A stretch of DNA of 64,000 nucleotides from Prunella strophiata (GCA_036583965.1 JAZBQD010000014.1:55763126-55827125); one strand, 5' to 3'; shown: positions 36,541 through 50,535, counted from the first letter of the stretch. The notes: generated by a model not told the origin, from the letters alone. A program made the numbers and translations.

Positions 36541-39463
36541 AGCTCATTAATATACAATAACATGTAAGTCATCTGTCAGTCCAGAAGGTCAGGGCATCAA
36601 TTGTGCCGTGGGATATATGTTCAGAGAACTTCTTTTGGTGTTGTAGCTTCTCATCTTTAATTGACACTGCATAACACTTCACCATCAGTGTCAAAATCCA
36701 TATCTGTAGAAACCACACCATCATATTTTGGCAAGTACATACTCATAATTTAAACTGTGTAAACTCACTCATAGATTGAAATGTAAAATTTTGGAGATAT
36801 TGAAAAAAAAATCTCGGAGGACTTATGAATTCCCCCTCATTTTTCCCTATCAAACTATCTCTTACAACTTAACTAAGGGGTTATTTGTAACACATAATTG
36901 TGGAAAATATTGTAAGAAAATTACTGTAAACTTCAGTTACATTTTGCAAGAGATTTTTGTAGGGTAAAAATATCACTCATCACATAAAGTCCATTTTCAG
37001 AAGCATGCACCAAACCCCAACATGAAAGAATGTATTAAGTGGTACTTTGGTATTGTGAGGCGTGCTTTCCTCCATTACACAAGTCTTTTTTTCAGTACTA
37101 AACAGTCTAACTATGAGCAGCCTGAGATAAATGTTTGCTGCAGGTGCATAAGCCATCTGTGATGCACTCATCTCACTCAAGAACAATAACTATTACCAAG
37201 TTCCACAGCCTGTGAAATATGTAATATAAAAGGGCCACTAGTTTTGGGGAAGCTTCAGGAATTTAGCAGCTGATATATTAAATATTTTGTTGGAATAAAT
37301 TTATAACCTGCTTAGGTAAACCATAGAAACAAAAGAAAACCAAGATTTTAAAAAGCAGAAAGCTGAAGTTGATACAGTAATATCTCGCTAGAGGTACTTT
37401 CAGTTTGCTAAAACAGCTACTGGTGCTTATTTAGGATATCACTACATTTGCACAGCTGCACATTGCAGTCTGGAATCTTATGACATCAAAATTCATTATG
37501 TGAAAAGTTTCTATTACTGTAATAATTAATTGCAGTGATATGCTAATTCCCATGTTGAAAGCATCTTAAATGTAATGAATACACAAAATAACTTTGTGTT
37601 TTTATTGCTTCTGGCAGTATGACTGTGGCCATCTGAAATGAGAGTACAAACTAGAAGCAGGACAGCTCAAATGTAAAAATTGAACATCTATTTTTGTTAA
37701 TGAAATGTAGCAGAGTTCTAAACATGGCAGGCAATATGTCGAAATCTGAAAAGGTCAGATGTTGCACAATGCAAAACCTATATCCTCTAAAATTATAATT
37801 AATTTCAGTCTATGTCAAATGGAAACTGCAAGATACTCTCAGAGTAAACTCACCAGAGGAATGTAGGTACCTCCAGAAAAAGCCAGGCTGCCAAGAAAAA
37901 CTTTACCTTCCCAAAATTAAATTAAGGAAGAAAATATAGCTGTTTATATTTTAATAACACCAGCATACATATTTATAATCTGAAGTTACTGATTGTCTAG
38001 CATTAATTTTGAAATATTCCAAAAGCTATTTATGCAGTCCTTCAAAAATGTTTTAGATAGTATCTTTTAAGAATATAAAAGAATATCTACATTCTCTATC
38101 ATTCACCAAACAATGATTTTGGTGTAAATTTGTGTTTGTAAAAATCTAAGTGCTCTACCTTTTCTTTACACCACTGTTTCCAGCACAGCAATCACAACTC
38201 AGCTAATAACTGATTTCAGGTGTACTAAAGAGCAAACTGAATGATTTAAGCAAAACCTGTGGGCATTACTGAAAGTAATTTTAATTATTGTTATTTTTGA
38301 AATATATGTAATTTTCACTTTATAAAATGGAGAAAAAATAGGTGTTTAAAGATCTTATAAATGAAATCTATTATCTGAAGACATTTGCTTGAAAATTCAG
38401 CATTAGTTTCTAGATATAAGCCAATTGTTTTACACCAAACTTATTCAGTTTTGTTGATCAAAAGATGTCCAGCTTCAATAGTTGCTGTTCAATATGTTCC
38501 TAATTACTGCCACATTGAAATCGAAACCAAAGTCCTTATAAAATATACACAAACATATATATGTATATCAGTCTTTTCATCAGCTACAGAAAAAATAACA
38601 TTTACTGAGTGATATTATTGTATTCATTTGCCTATTTCTATCTGGCAATTAGCCATGGGTAATGGTTTATTTAAAAGTCTCACCATACTCTCTTACTCTG
38701 CTGACCATACAGCTGTCTATGTTTTTTCCTTATGAGCTTTCTGAAATTTTTATCTAATGGTTTATGCTAAGTATTGCCAGTTTTCTCTTTATTGAAGTTT
38801 ATTGGATTTTTCCCTCTTTGTCTTTTAGAAAAATGCTGATTTATACCAGAAAAAAACCAAAAGTTTTGGGGAATCTAATAAAATCTTTTAAGTAGCTCCC
38901 AAATATTAAATATAATGGTGGGTTTTATCTTTCTCAGTGTGACTGGCTTATAATTTTATGTTTTCCACTTTATGAAACTGTCACAGTATCCTAGAGTTTA
39001 AAGCAAACAAACTGGCACACATTCCCCAGAGTATAAAACAGACACTTCAGGCTCTTTGCAAATGTAGACAAGTTACAGCCCCTTGGAACTAATCAACAAC
39101 TAACTTATAGTTCTGGGATCTGCTCCCTTATGTTTCATGGAACGAAGTTTGAGGTAAAATTGAAGCCACAGAGTATGCAGATCCTTGATTCTCCTTAGAT
39201 GTAGCAATTGTTTGATGTAAGCATTTACAAACTGCAAAGAACAACTTTGAACCAGCAACCCCAGGCTTACCACAGACCAAAGTTCCTCATGGCTTTTATA
39301 CTGTACTTCATCAAGAGTATTTAATGAGCAAATCTCTTTCCTAATGGGATGCTATGGTCTTTAGCACACACCTTCTTTAGCAGAGCTTCAGTTTTATCAA
39401 TTAGAGTAGCAATCTGTGAGTATCCAAGAATATTTGGAACTGAGTTTTGCTTGAGGTGATGAT
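36541..39463. other. Unique AT-rich interval
   Basis: No gene or transposon recognised. A possible conserved stretch near 37495-37575 contains TAATAATTAATTGCAG and ATGCTAATT words, but the evidence is thin. Confidence 0.4.
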
Positions 39464-39541
39464 ATACTATACTAGACTAGACTACACCAGACCAGAATCA
39501 TTAAGGTTGGTAAAGACCTCTAAGACCATCAAGTCCAACAG
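39464..39541 (-). mobile_element. CR1 3' terminal fragment with ACTAG tail, minus strand
   Basis: A short ACTAG-type tandem (ACTATACTAGACTAGACTAC, then CAGACCAG) leads into AGAATCATTAAGGTTGGTAA and AAGTCCAACAGTTG, the antisense of the last bases of a CR1 3' UTR with its terminal microsatellite. Only about 45 bp of the element proper remain. Confidence 0.8.
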
Positions 39542-42516
39542 TTGATAAGGCTTTCTATTTGTTTTGTTTCCCATTTTGTTGCTTTAAGCTTTTCTAAACA
39601 ATTTCTAGTCTGTGATTTTGATATTCTAATCATATTATTCTATTTACTACTTTTCAGTAATATCAACACAATTGAATTTATGCTCATAAATGAGCAATTT
39701 ATGTGTTCAAATTCTCACTGTTTAGAAGCCAGTCTCTTGGCAGATATATAGAACATGAAATATTTAATTATTTTCATGTGTAATAGTGACATAGTGAAAT
39801 TCTTCTTGACATTTTTTTCAGTACTAAATGATTTATTATTTTTTCTCTTTTATGCTTAGTTTAGTCCATTTTGACTCAGTCAGATGGTGGTTGATAGTTT
39901 TCCCCTTTTTATTTCAATAAAGCTTATTCAAACTTAGATGCTGCTCTTTTAAAATAAAATATGGTTCATTTACCAAAGTTTCTGTCTTATTCTATTCACT
40001 GATAGATGTTTCCTATCAGAATTTTCAGGACACAGTGCTTCCAAGCTAAGAAAAACTCAGTTAATTTCAATAAGTTGCAATTTCTTTTGATTACATGCAT
40101 AGAGAAATCCTTACTGAACTGTCCCATGTTCCTTTATGGTATTACAGAGTTAAAGATGGGATGTAGCTTGTTTAACACAAAATAAGAACACCATTAGGGG
40201 TTCCATAGTCAGCTTCAGATTTTAAATAACAGAAATGTAAGATGTATTTATCCTCTGTTCCCTCGATCAAAATTTCAATTTAGAGCACTTGAGAGCAGAG
40301 TTGCCAGCAAAGTGGAGACCTTTGTTATCTGTTTGGGGATCACTTACATTTTACAGAAGCAATCACAGTGATATTCATTACTTAGTCTGTAACTATCATC
40401 AGCTTTATTGTTTACATGTATAGGTCGGATGTGAATCAATGTAATCACCCTAGTTATTACTGAAATCCAGGGTACATTCTTCTCAAGACATCACTTTCAC
40501 CTTTGGATCAATATCGAGTTCTATAGGACTAAATCCAGGAAGCTACATGACCCCCCATACTAATTTGTGGGATCATGACAGTGAATCTGACAAGACATAT
40601 CTTTGCAGACCTTTCTGAGTGAGAAACAGCTTTCAGCAATTATGATGCTTCAGTGAAATTCTTCCATTTAAAAGGAAGAGATCACTAGTCACTTCCTGCT
40701 GCATTTATTTCTAATATCTCAAAACTGAGAAAAGCAGAGATTTAGGTTTGTAGCTGTATGGGCTTTTTCTCATTTTTTCTTTCTGTTCCTCCTCAAAAGT
40801 TAGGAAACTGAAATTTATGTTCAAGGTCTCTTTGTAGGTAAAGCTCCTTTGTTAACTTTGATATCAAAAGATAAAAATCTTAAGTCCGACCTGTAAATGA
40901 ACTCAGGCAGCTCATTTCAAACTGCATACAGAAAACTGCATTCCAGATTCTAAGGCTGAATGAAACTAAAATTTTCGTACTCATTGCTCATTTTTTACTA
41001 TGTTTCTGTAAAAAAGCCACATGTATAAAGCCACATCTGTTTCAATCTACAACTAACCTAATATTGAATTTTCTGAGGAGCCCTACACTCAGTTCATGGC
41101 CACGAAAGTCTTCCTCAGTCCCAAAAGGCTTGTTACACATAGAATACTGTGTTGCTTTGTAGTACACCACAAATCCTAATGGGATAGCATTCTAATTTAA
41201 TTTTCATGCAAACTACAAAACTACAAGGAATCTAGGAAATAAAATAAAGGGTTTGGATCTTCTTGAATAAGGTGTTACATTCCTTATATCTTCTAATAGA
41301 ACTGACACTTGGAAGTCAGCAGTGCTATTAAACGTATTTTGAAAATCCCTCAGATTGTAAAAAGTCTAAATATATGCTAAATGGAAATAGGGGACTTCAG
41401 TTTGAAGGAAATTCAAATGAAAATAGAATTATATTGTTCCACAAGAGTTAGGTTTGAGTGTCATTATTTTCTCTACTTGATTTCTGTTGTACCATTTAAG
41501 CTGTATAAGGCAACACATTACTTTATTTACAATGCTTCACTACAATATTTATTGCTCTAATCAAATCTGCAGCTGGTTTTCTTAAATGAAGATTCAGTAC
41601 TGGCTCCTTTATGAACAGCACTGAATCTCCTTAAATTTAAATATAGTGCTCAAGACAATATGTTCATCAGGAAAAAAATCAAACCAAAAAACCATTCTGT
41701 TCATTCTGTTTCCATTTTAAAGGATGTGTTTGATGCATGCTAATGTTGAGCTCTGTAATGTTGTCACTTGAAATATCGTATAGACTGTATTTTGCTAGAA
41801 TATATGTCATAATGTTTTCTGATATTTTCAGATGAGCTGAAGTATATATCTGTTCTTAATCTATTCCCTCTGCTGAGGCAATGTGCATCCTCAGCAGCAT
41901 ATTTAACCAAATAGAGTTTTTTTTTTTTTCCTTAGAAGATCAAACTGAGTTCTGCTGCAGGCACAGAATTTCCTATTTAAATGACTAATGTCTCTGCTTG
42001 CAGATTTGAAAACTCACTTATTGACTCTTTCATCTTATGTAAACAAATAATCAGCCTATCACCAGTATGATGGGGATAGTGGAAGAATTAAAAGGAAAAG
42101 GAATTTTTGGGAGTACTGCCAAATATTGCATTACTTGGTATAAAAAGTGACTTGCTTGCTGTTAATGTTGCCATTATACACAAATAGTAGACAGCAATGC
42201 TGAGAAAAAGAAAGAAAAATCTACAAATTTGCTGTAATACCAAATACTTCTTCACACTCAGAAGGCAGTGAGGTTTTGGGGTTTTTTTTTCCTAAAATGA
42301 CAGCAGAGAAGTCCTCATTTTTAACAAAATATTTCAAGCTTCTTTTGCAGTTAAATTCTGAGAATGCTACTTATTTAAGAAACTTTCAATTTATTCTTCA
42401 AGTGTCCAAAGAGTTTAAATGTAACTTAATTTATTCATCCTTTGAAAAGCTTGAAGTTAACCTGTATCTAGGTACTGTTTCATTGTTTTGTGGGTTTTTT
42501 TTTTTAGAAAAAGCAT

Positions 42517-42575
42517 ATATTTATATATATATATATGATACATATATAAAGCTTATATGTGATATATACATATAA
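42517..42575. repeat. TATATA-rich imperfect palindrome
   Basis: Alternating TA (about 42519-42535) is followed by CATATATAAAGCTTATATG, which is nearly self-complementary around AAGCTT, and then by more ATATACATATA. It is likely simple-repeat-derived. Confidence 0.7.
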
Positions 42576-45319
42576 AGGTAATGGATGTTAAGGCATCTCA
42601 TATACTTTGTTGCTCCTCTTGTTTTGTTTGCTTTCTTAGCAAACTGTCACGAGAAAAATGAAAAATCAATGGTTCTTAAATAAAATGATATCTGAGTGCT
42701 CTTTTTTTCACATAATGATGCTTTGAAATGTGCCCCTGCTGAACAGCTTCACAGGGTAAATAAAAGTAGTGGAATTGCTCAAGAAATAAGGTGCTAGCCA
42801 CTACAGGTAAAGCAGCCTTGGGGTGAGGTTAATCCATAAAGAAGAAAACACATACTGCAGGACTTGGACTTAATCTGCAGCTGCTATGCTTACAAAATCA
42901 CCTGCTATGTTGAAGAAAAAGCATTTCTATGTTTGGTTCTTAGAATGGCATTGGTAAATATTGATTTTGGATCTGGACAAGGAAGATACTCATTCTCAAA
43001 GTAGGATTTGTTCTTTCCTTACCAATGTTTTATGGCTCCCCTAAATTAAAAGAGGACAGTTCCTGAAAGCAGATGGAAGTGACATGTTACACCAAAGTCT
43101 CTGAGAACTGCATTCAGTGAAATTTATCTTCTGGATTCAGCTATTTCAGTTCTACAAAACAGTACAGATTTGCATTTATTATTTATCTTTGTGTCTGTCT
43201 AATATTAAAATCTGCATTTGTCATACTTAAACTTTGCATATACAAACATAAAGCCTTAAAAATGTAAATCTTCTTTCCCAACTAGATTGTTTTGCAATGA
43301 AGACAGTATGTTAATAGAATGGATACTTGCATAAATTAATGAAATTTTAATGAATAAAAATCAGTGATATGAAGTAATTTATTTACAATGCACTGGAAAA
43401 CAAACATGGGAGAAAGTAAATAATACTTTTGCTCTAAATCTTACACTAATTAGTTTTTCAAACTAGGAGGCAGCAATTTGTTAATGTTAGATACTACTGC
43501 TCCATCTATCTTGGTTTTTTTTTTTTTTTTTTTTGTGTATGAATCACTTAGGGCAACTCACTTCCATTTTTAAACATTATAGAATGCTGCAAACTCGTAC
43601 TATAGGTGAGCAATATAAAATTCACAGTGCAAAAACTTCACAGGAATATAAGAAATTAACAGTTTGAATCAATCTGGAGGATGAAAATATATGTACATAG
43701 AAGACCTGCAAGCATTTATCTAAGGAATGATTAAATGAATACTGTCAGAATATACTGTATTGTATATCGTTTGATCTCTTAATTTAAAAGTAGATTTTGA
43801 GTTTTACTTCATCATGAATGCATATTAACTGCAGTAAGTGTTGGAATAATCTCATACAGACATCTGTAACAGGGAGGTTTTACTTTTAGTTGAAAAACAT
43901 CTTCACATATTTCCCCCAATAACTTTTTCATTCACTAAACAAACTTCAAACTTCTTAAATCCTCAACATTAATTATCTTTTGCATTTCCTTTCCTAAGCC
44001 TAATAGTGATTTTGCTCAATATTTGCAAATCAATTAATGTTCCTACTGGACATTTGTGTGGAGTGATACAGGGACAAAGATGAGAAGAAAATAAGAGAAA
44101 AGTTATTTATTATTATTCATTGTAACTATAAAGAAATTTAGAATCATAACAATTGAAATTCATTGAATAAAATTGTATTGTGTCTTTAAATGGCCTCAAA
44201 TAATGTTGTACTTGCCTCTCCAGATTCAACAGGGACATTTTTCTCTCTTTCAGGGAGAGAAATAAGTTAACTCAAAGGAAAACCAAACAAAATAAATTAA
44301 TTATAAAATATAACCCATGGGGGAACTTTTTCTGTCAGATGAACTGATATAAAATCATTATCTCATTAGCTTCATTCTTTACACCATATTTATCTTGGGA
44401 TAGTTAGAGTATTATTTAGCCCATAAGACCTGTTACAGCAATATAGCTCAATTGATTGAAATAGGAATGATCTATCATGCTAGCATAAATTAGATATGGA
44501 ATATAGTCTTTGTTTTCAGTCTTTGTAGATACTTCTCACAAGGCTAAAGAAGCTAGAAAGAAAGTTATTTTGGTGTTTTGTAGTTTTTGAAAAAAAAAAA
44601 AAAAACACAGTTAAACCAACCTGAAGAGTTTTACGCACTGTCATCCACAGTCATGACTATCATATCAGGGAGGCACCACCTCAGTTCAAAATTCATTCAT
44701 TATTTATAAAACTGTTATCTTGCTTTCTTCTGTTCGCTGAGTGAGGAAGCTAATCAAAATCTCACCACTTTTGCCATCACTCAAGGACTCCTGGATGGAA
44801 AGTAATCTAAAGCTTTGGAATGTTAGAAGCCAAGAGCTGAACAGCTCAGGAATCATTTCACAAAGGATGGAACCTACCTCCCTCTGAATCTCATGGTTTA
44901 TTATCTATATGACAGGTCAAATCTTCATTTTATTTAGACAACCAAACCATTAGTGTGGAAGTTCAAATAAGGTAAAATCATCACCTAACTTCAGGAAGCA
45001 TTTTTCTTCAAGAGGACCTTTCAATATGATGTACCACTAATGACTGTGAATACATTTTAATCAGGAAAGCTCTCCTTATAAATCTCAATTACATGGCTTG
45101 TATGACTGAGGACTACTCATGCAAGTATCTACCAGGCTCCAAAATATGGGGTAGAATTTGAAGTGTAGAGTAAATAAATGCATATTCTTCACTAAGTGTT
45201 CAGTATGTGTATTTTAACAGTTTATTCTTGATCTTGATTTTAAATAAATAAAATTTAAATCTGGAGAAGGACTTTTAATTTTACATCCTGGCCTAGTCAG
45301 TCCATCGATCACTAGGCAC

Positions 45320-45435
45320 AATTTGCATATTATATGCCTGCTTGAATAAGCTGTGCATTAGTTGTGTAAATTTTCATGGGCATTTTGGCCATTAGTAAGA
45401 ATGACAAGCTGTAGTGAAAGCAAAGAATTAAATAG
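45320..45435. promoter_or_regulatory. Candidate conserved non-coding element (weak)
   Basis: A unique stretch containing the octamer-like ATTTGCATA (45321-45329), GTGCATTAG, CATTTTGGCCATTAG and ATGACAAGCTG. The mix of POU, homeodomain and MEIS-like words without simple repeats resembles a conserved element, but this cannot be tested here. Confidence 0.22.
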
Positions 45436-46979
45436 CTAAAAGTGAAGATTTTTGTTTGCCATTTCCTTCACTGCAGAACTGAAAGTATTCTGCATCAATA
45501 AAAAGTACTCAATGCATTCAGACTCTGAAAACTGTGGTGCTGTATAGTAATACATAGAATAGAATGGAATTTCTCTGTGAGACTTTAAAAACAGCTAAAA
45601 AGGACTGAAATTTAGGAAGAATTATGTGCCTAACTTACTCCCTTACGCTTCTCCGCAAGTAACTTGCTTTAAGGTAAATATCTAGTTTGAAATTATATTG
45701 AGGACTTAAGTTGCAGTTTCCTCAGCAGCTACTTACAATGAAAAGGTAGCTTGAGATGGCTACAAGAGTTGGATGGGTGTCCAAAATGTTTCTGGTATCA
45801 CTACTATATAACTTTAACAAGAGATCATAGAAATTATAGTGTACTATTAAAAGTTCTTCGCCATTGTTTATTACTCCAATATGCTGCCAGTAGTATTAAC
45901 ATTACTATAATATTAGTATAACCCCTCCTAGTGTATCTTCTGTCTTGATGAGCTTGATATGTCTGTATGCATATTTCTTATGTATACACTCAAGCTAAAA
46001 CGTAGCAATTAAATAATTTACACAGTTTGCAGGGCTCACAGAATGGTGCAGAGAATTTTACTTCACTCTGGCAGTAGAAACAGAATAACTGAAAACCTCT
46101 GAATAGTAAGCTGTAATCATAATGAATTACAGAATAATAAACTGAAATTGAGGCCAAAATAATGTCATTTCTCTATAATAATTTCCTGATCACAAAGAGA
46201 AAGGAACAACTAGTCTATTTTTCTGAAAAAAACACCAAGACAGAATTTCCACAAGAAGTTGCCTTCTAAAAAATCCTGAAGATCTGCATGCAGAAGAATC
46301 ACTCTTTGTTGGCTACTGATGAATACTAGAAATCTTAAATTTTATGTTTCTAATAATTTCAAAGATCAACATGTCATTAGTGACACAGATAAGGTCACTA
46401 GTTATATCAGCAAGCTCTGAAATGTTATCTTGCTATCAAAAGTCCCATACCTTTCCACAAGTTCTGTTCTTAGCAGTGCTGACTCCATCCTCCTTCTTCC
46501 CCACAGCACTGCTAACTGAATTCTGTCTCCTCCTGTCTTCCTGGTCCCTCCTTTTGTACTACTCAATGTCTTAGGAGGTACCTGTATCTTATTAAGGGCA
46601 CACCTGTTCCAAATCTTAGCAATTAGAACATTCTTTAGGGGGTGAAATTACCTTCGGTACTACCTCCCACATCAATATATTTGTAACCAAAACTGTTGTG
46701 TTTTGCCCTATTGGATATGTTCCAAATGAATGTCCAAGATTGCTTAAAAAATCAAGGGTATGAGCTAGAAATAGATTTAATATTAAGTGACAGCAAGACA
46801 AAGTTTGTTGGCAAGATTCACTCTACTACTTACAAGACAGTCAACAGTCACCAAGGAAAAACAACACCACCAAACAAAATCCAGACAATCAAAACAAAAA
46901 TGCACTGAGAATTATTTAGGTTGTGTGTGTCTGTGTGTGTTCAGGTGTGTCATGAGACAAAAAGTGAGGGCAAGGATTA

Positions 46980-47270
46980 AAAGGAATATGGCCTTAAAAT
47001 TTAATAACACTCAAACTTAACAGTATTTTAACTTAACTTACACCATTAACCTAATAATGTAACAAAGGAACAACACCTAACTTTTATCTAACTTAATTTC
47101 TACCCTAATTTATAACTTAACTGTAACAATTTAACATAAGACTAACACTTAATAAATTTATACTTAGATGCTTAGTGAAAAAACAACACTTCACAGCATT
47201 TAAGTACGATTACGTCTTAAGTCACAAGCTTACTTAGAGGCCTAACTTAGACATCTAAGGTACTTAACAG
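46980..47270. repeat. TTAACTTA-rich segment, possibly part of an ERV
   Basis: The segment repeats words such as AACTTAAC, TTAACTTAACTTA, CCTAACTT, TCTAACTTAATTT and TTATAACTTAACTG with irregular spacing. It differs from the surrounding sequence and leads into GC-richer DNA at 47440-47640 and an LTR-like block at 47860-48300. It may be one edge of an old ERV or an unrelated degenerate minisatellite. Confidence 0.4.
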
Positions 47271-47473
47271 CTAAGAAAGCAGCATTTCTCCCAGATTTGC
47301 TGTAGCACATGTGTATCTGCATGCACAGAGATATAAAGGATCAATGTAAGAAAGGTACTGTGAAAAATTCCTCTGAAGGTCAGTGAAATACTCGCTTTGG
47401 ATGCCTTTGCATCTCCCAATAGAGAAAAGATTGAGCCTGGAGGTGTGAGGCTGTAGGCACACATTTTGTGGTA

Positions 47474-47509
47474 ATTGGGGATGGGGCTGGGCTGAGCCTC
47501 ATCCCCAAT
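47474..47509. other. Strong 15-bp-stem hairpin
   Basis: The arm ATTGGGGATGGGGCT (47474-47488) pairs with AGCCTCATCCCCAAT (47495-47509) with a single G.T wobble and a 6-base loop. It sits in a GC-rich stretch inside the putative ERV-related region. Confidence 0.75.
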
Positions 47510-47859
47510 GGGCACAGCTGTGAGCAGCAGGTGAGCAGCAGTGACAGCAATGAGCCATGGGGTGCCCAGGGGCACTGACCAACACCAAAGGGAGCAGAGG
47601 GCACACAGGGGCAGTGCATCAACGTAAGGGGTGTAAAAGGTTGGGCTAAAGAACAAGAAGTGCAGACATTTGCAGTTTTCTGAAGTTTTATGGTGGTTTT
47701 CTGTATGGGTAGACTACTGAAGTTATATGGAGTTACTCTGTATGGCTTGAAGGTTTCTGAAATTGTATGATACTCTGTATATCATGGCTATCTCAACTGT
47801 GACATAAGCTGTGGCATGAGGGTATCAGCCTAGGACTTGTCATTGTTTAGTGATCCTCT

Positions 47860-48300
47860 AAGTACAGCAAATGTGGGAGTTTGCTGGCTGTGAAAGGTGT
47901 CCCCCTCAGAGGGAGCTTGCTGGTCACAGGCCCGCTGTGGTCCAGGAGAGCTCCAAGGGCCCCTGTTTTGGATGACTGTTTATAGGGTCACAAGAGAGGC
48001 TTTAATTTAATTTTATTTCATTCCTGGCCGCAGTTTGGGCTGGAACTTTCTTTGAAAGAGTGAGAACAGGTAGGTTATGCTGTTTAGGCAAGGAAAATAT
48101 TTTCCAAGGCTGTTCATAAGGAGAACAGGAGCCCCTGGGACAGAATTTTCTGGCAGTGGACAGTGTTTCTGATAAGCTCTGGAAGATCTGAGTCCCAGGT
48201 GCTGTTTGTCAAGGACCAGGCCTAAGATCATTTCTCAGATTCAGTGTGGTCTGGAAAGTGTGTGCAGGGGGAATATACCACCATGGGATCTTTAGTATTA
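47860..48300 (-). mobile_element. Possible ERV LTR, minus strand
   Basis: Read on the minus strand, this moderately GC-rich block has a TATA box-like CTATAAAC (47978-47985 region). It is followed about 20-110 bases downstream by CTC/CCAGG-rich sequence and 'ccctctgagggggacacc', the kind of order seen in the R/U5 of bird ERVK-like LTRs. Neither end nor any flanking retroviral gene can be fixed. Identification is tentative. Confidence 0.35.
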
Positions 48301-50505
48301 ATTATTACTGTATATTTTAACCAAAATTTCTTCTTATTCCTCCCTTATTTATTTGTCTGTTTATTAAAATCCTTGACAGTGGAAAAAAACATGTTTTGTG
48401 ATACAGTTTTTGAATGCAGAAGTTGCATGTGACTTGAGCATATAATTATCTCCAGTTGCAGTAAGCTCACCAGGTACAGTTGTTTTTTGGGTTTTTTTTA
48501 TTTTTTTAATACCTGGTGAAGGCACTGATGTGTTTTCTGGCAGCACTGCAATTAGGGATTATTGTCTCTTGAGTGATGATACTCTGCTTCTTGAGTCTCA
48601 ATGTCTTCTATGCAGAAATGTGTTACTTGTGGTATCTGTTGTCCCATTCCTTCCCTTTCTTTCCTTTCTGTCTCTTTGACTTGTCTTTCTTTGGAGCTTT
48701 TTCCATAACATGTATCTCCATGATGTCTATGACCTTTACTGCTATTATTGCATTTTCATTTACTGTAAGACTTTCCTGAACACAGTGAGTCATGTAATAT
48801 CACTAGTAGTAGCCACATAAGGGAGTGAGGGAGGTAAAAACATTGTGTAAATCCTGAATTGCCCCACTGAAGCAGGACAGATTGATCACACTGGAATTTC
48901 AATGTTACTGTGTTTCTGTGTAGCTGGAGTTCACATCTATGTGCCAAAGAGCTGAAGTATTAAAAAACCCTCACTTTTTGGACAGATCTTGTTTTGTGTG
49001 GGGTGTTTTTTTCCTTTGTTTGTTTGCTTTCCAGGAGTTTATTGCCAATTCCCTCTTCCTTATTTTTAACCAGAAGTATCCAAACTAATAATTTTGCAAC
49101 AGAGTTTACTGTGTTAGATGACAGTTCTGCATAAGGCTTGTGAGATTTAGAAAAGCTCTTTTCTTTGCATATCTTTTATTTCAGATGATTTTCCCAGCAC
49201 ATATATGCATTGCTTTCAAAATAACACTCTCATATTTTATTTTCTGGCTGAGAAGGAAAGCTTTAAAGACATACCCTGAAAGCAAACACATAGGTTTTTT
49301 TTAAGTCAGACTCATAGCCTATATGTCAAAAAATTAGTTTTGTTTTGTTTTCTATGCTTTTAAGTCTCACATGGAAATAAAGTGACCCAAATCTTCTGGA
49401 GGAGAATTGAAGACAACACAGAGAAAAAAAATCCAGTTTATATTGCAGTGTAATTTTTTCCTACCCTTCTGTGATTGCTTTGAGGGAGCTAGAGGCTTGA
49501 ATTTTAAAGTCTTCAGTAAATCTCATGTTACATTCTCAGCACAGTATTAGCTCTCCTGTCAGTCACTATTCACCCAGAATGTGTTACCAGTAAATAGAGG
49601 TTGTGAGAACAGATTAGGAGTAATGAGAGTTATTGCTATTAGTGAGCCAATGAAATATAATTGTTCCATAGACATTTTATGGGCTTTCTTTGCATTTATT
49701 TTTTCTAATACAGTTATGTTCTTCAATTTTAGGACATTGCCACTTGTGGCAATACACTGCACCAAAGAAACTTGAATGAAACCATTTAGAATACCTTGAC
49801 ATATTAGAATAATTTTCCTGCTTGCAAAATTTTATCTTCTAATACCCAAGCACTGCCTTCTTTAGAGGATAACATTTTTTGAATAAGTTAATTATGTCTG
49901 TTTGTTTACATACTGCCAAATTAGTTTTAGGGAACAAAAGTTACAGAACAGGAAATTAAAATAGTTCTTATCTTTTGCATGACCCTCCAGAAAAAAATTG
50001 CTATTCCAAGGCTCACAGAAACAGGGAAAGATAGGCCAGAAAGTTGCAAAGTCATTGACCAGGTATTTGCAGTTTTGTTGTTTTCCAGTAAGCAGCAAGT
50101 ACGTAGGTCTTCTGCTGTTAGTGTTACATCAACAATGAATAATTCATGTTCTTATTTTGTATAATAATTTTTGCTTAAACCTCCACTGCATTGTGCACCC
50201 CCTTCATGTCATTGTAAAAACAGGACAAAGATTTTAATGAGATTTATAAAGTTCAGGTGGGCAGTGTGCATCCATTCCTCCTAGTGTAGGAGCTTCTCCT
50301 GGATTTGCCTTAAATATATATGTCAGGATAGCTCTGTTCATTAAAGAAGCTGAGTGAAGAACACTCTTTTGTGTTCTTCCAGGCTAAAAGTACTTCTACA
50401 GAACAAAACAGAGACAGCCAGCTTTGATCAGGCTTAGGAACTTGCTCATCTGATAAGAACAATCCAATGGTTTGGCTTTGGCACAGGACTAATGTCAGAA
50501 GCTAC
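48301..50505. other. Unique AT-rich interval
   Basis: No gene or repeat recognised beyond short T-rich stretches near 48483-48507 and TTTTG repetition near 49337-49351. Frames of 60-70 codons have no known domain. Confidence 0.4.
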
Positions 50506-50535
50506 TAAGGTATTAATTACAGAATTAATACCTTA
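50506..50535. other. Perfect 13-bp inverted repeat
   Basis: TAAGGTATTAATT (50506-50518) and AATTAATACCTTA (50523-50535) are exact reverse complements around a 4-base ACAG loop. It is AT-rich and isolated. No transposon body is evident on either side. Confidence 0.9.

Larger units (their letters stand above)
39542..46919. other. Long TE-poor AT-rich interval
   Basis: About 7.4 kb in which I recognise no gene and no dispersed repeat. Minor items: a T run near 41920-41931, TATATA-rich sequence at 42517-42575 with an imperfect palindrome around AAGCTT, a 20-base T run at 43515-43534, a 16-base A run at 44590-44605, and GAATA/GAATG repetition near 45554-45571 that could be a residual CR1-type tail. 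Candidate conserved stretches lie near 43985-44050 and 45320-45435. Confidence 0.45.

Noticed and set aside
46980..47160. Interstitial telomeric repeat, because of CCTAA/TTAAC words
   Set aside because: There are no TTAGGG/CCCTAA tandem units. The words are TTAACTTA-like and irregular.
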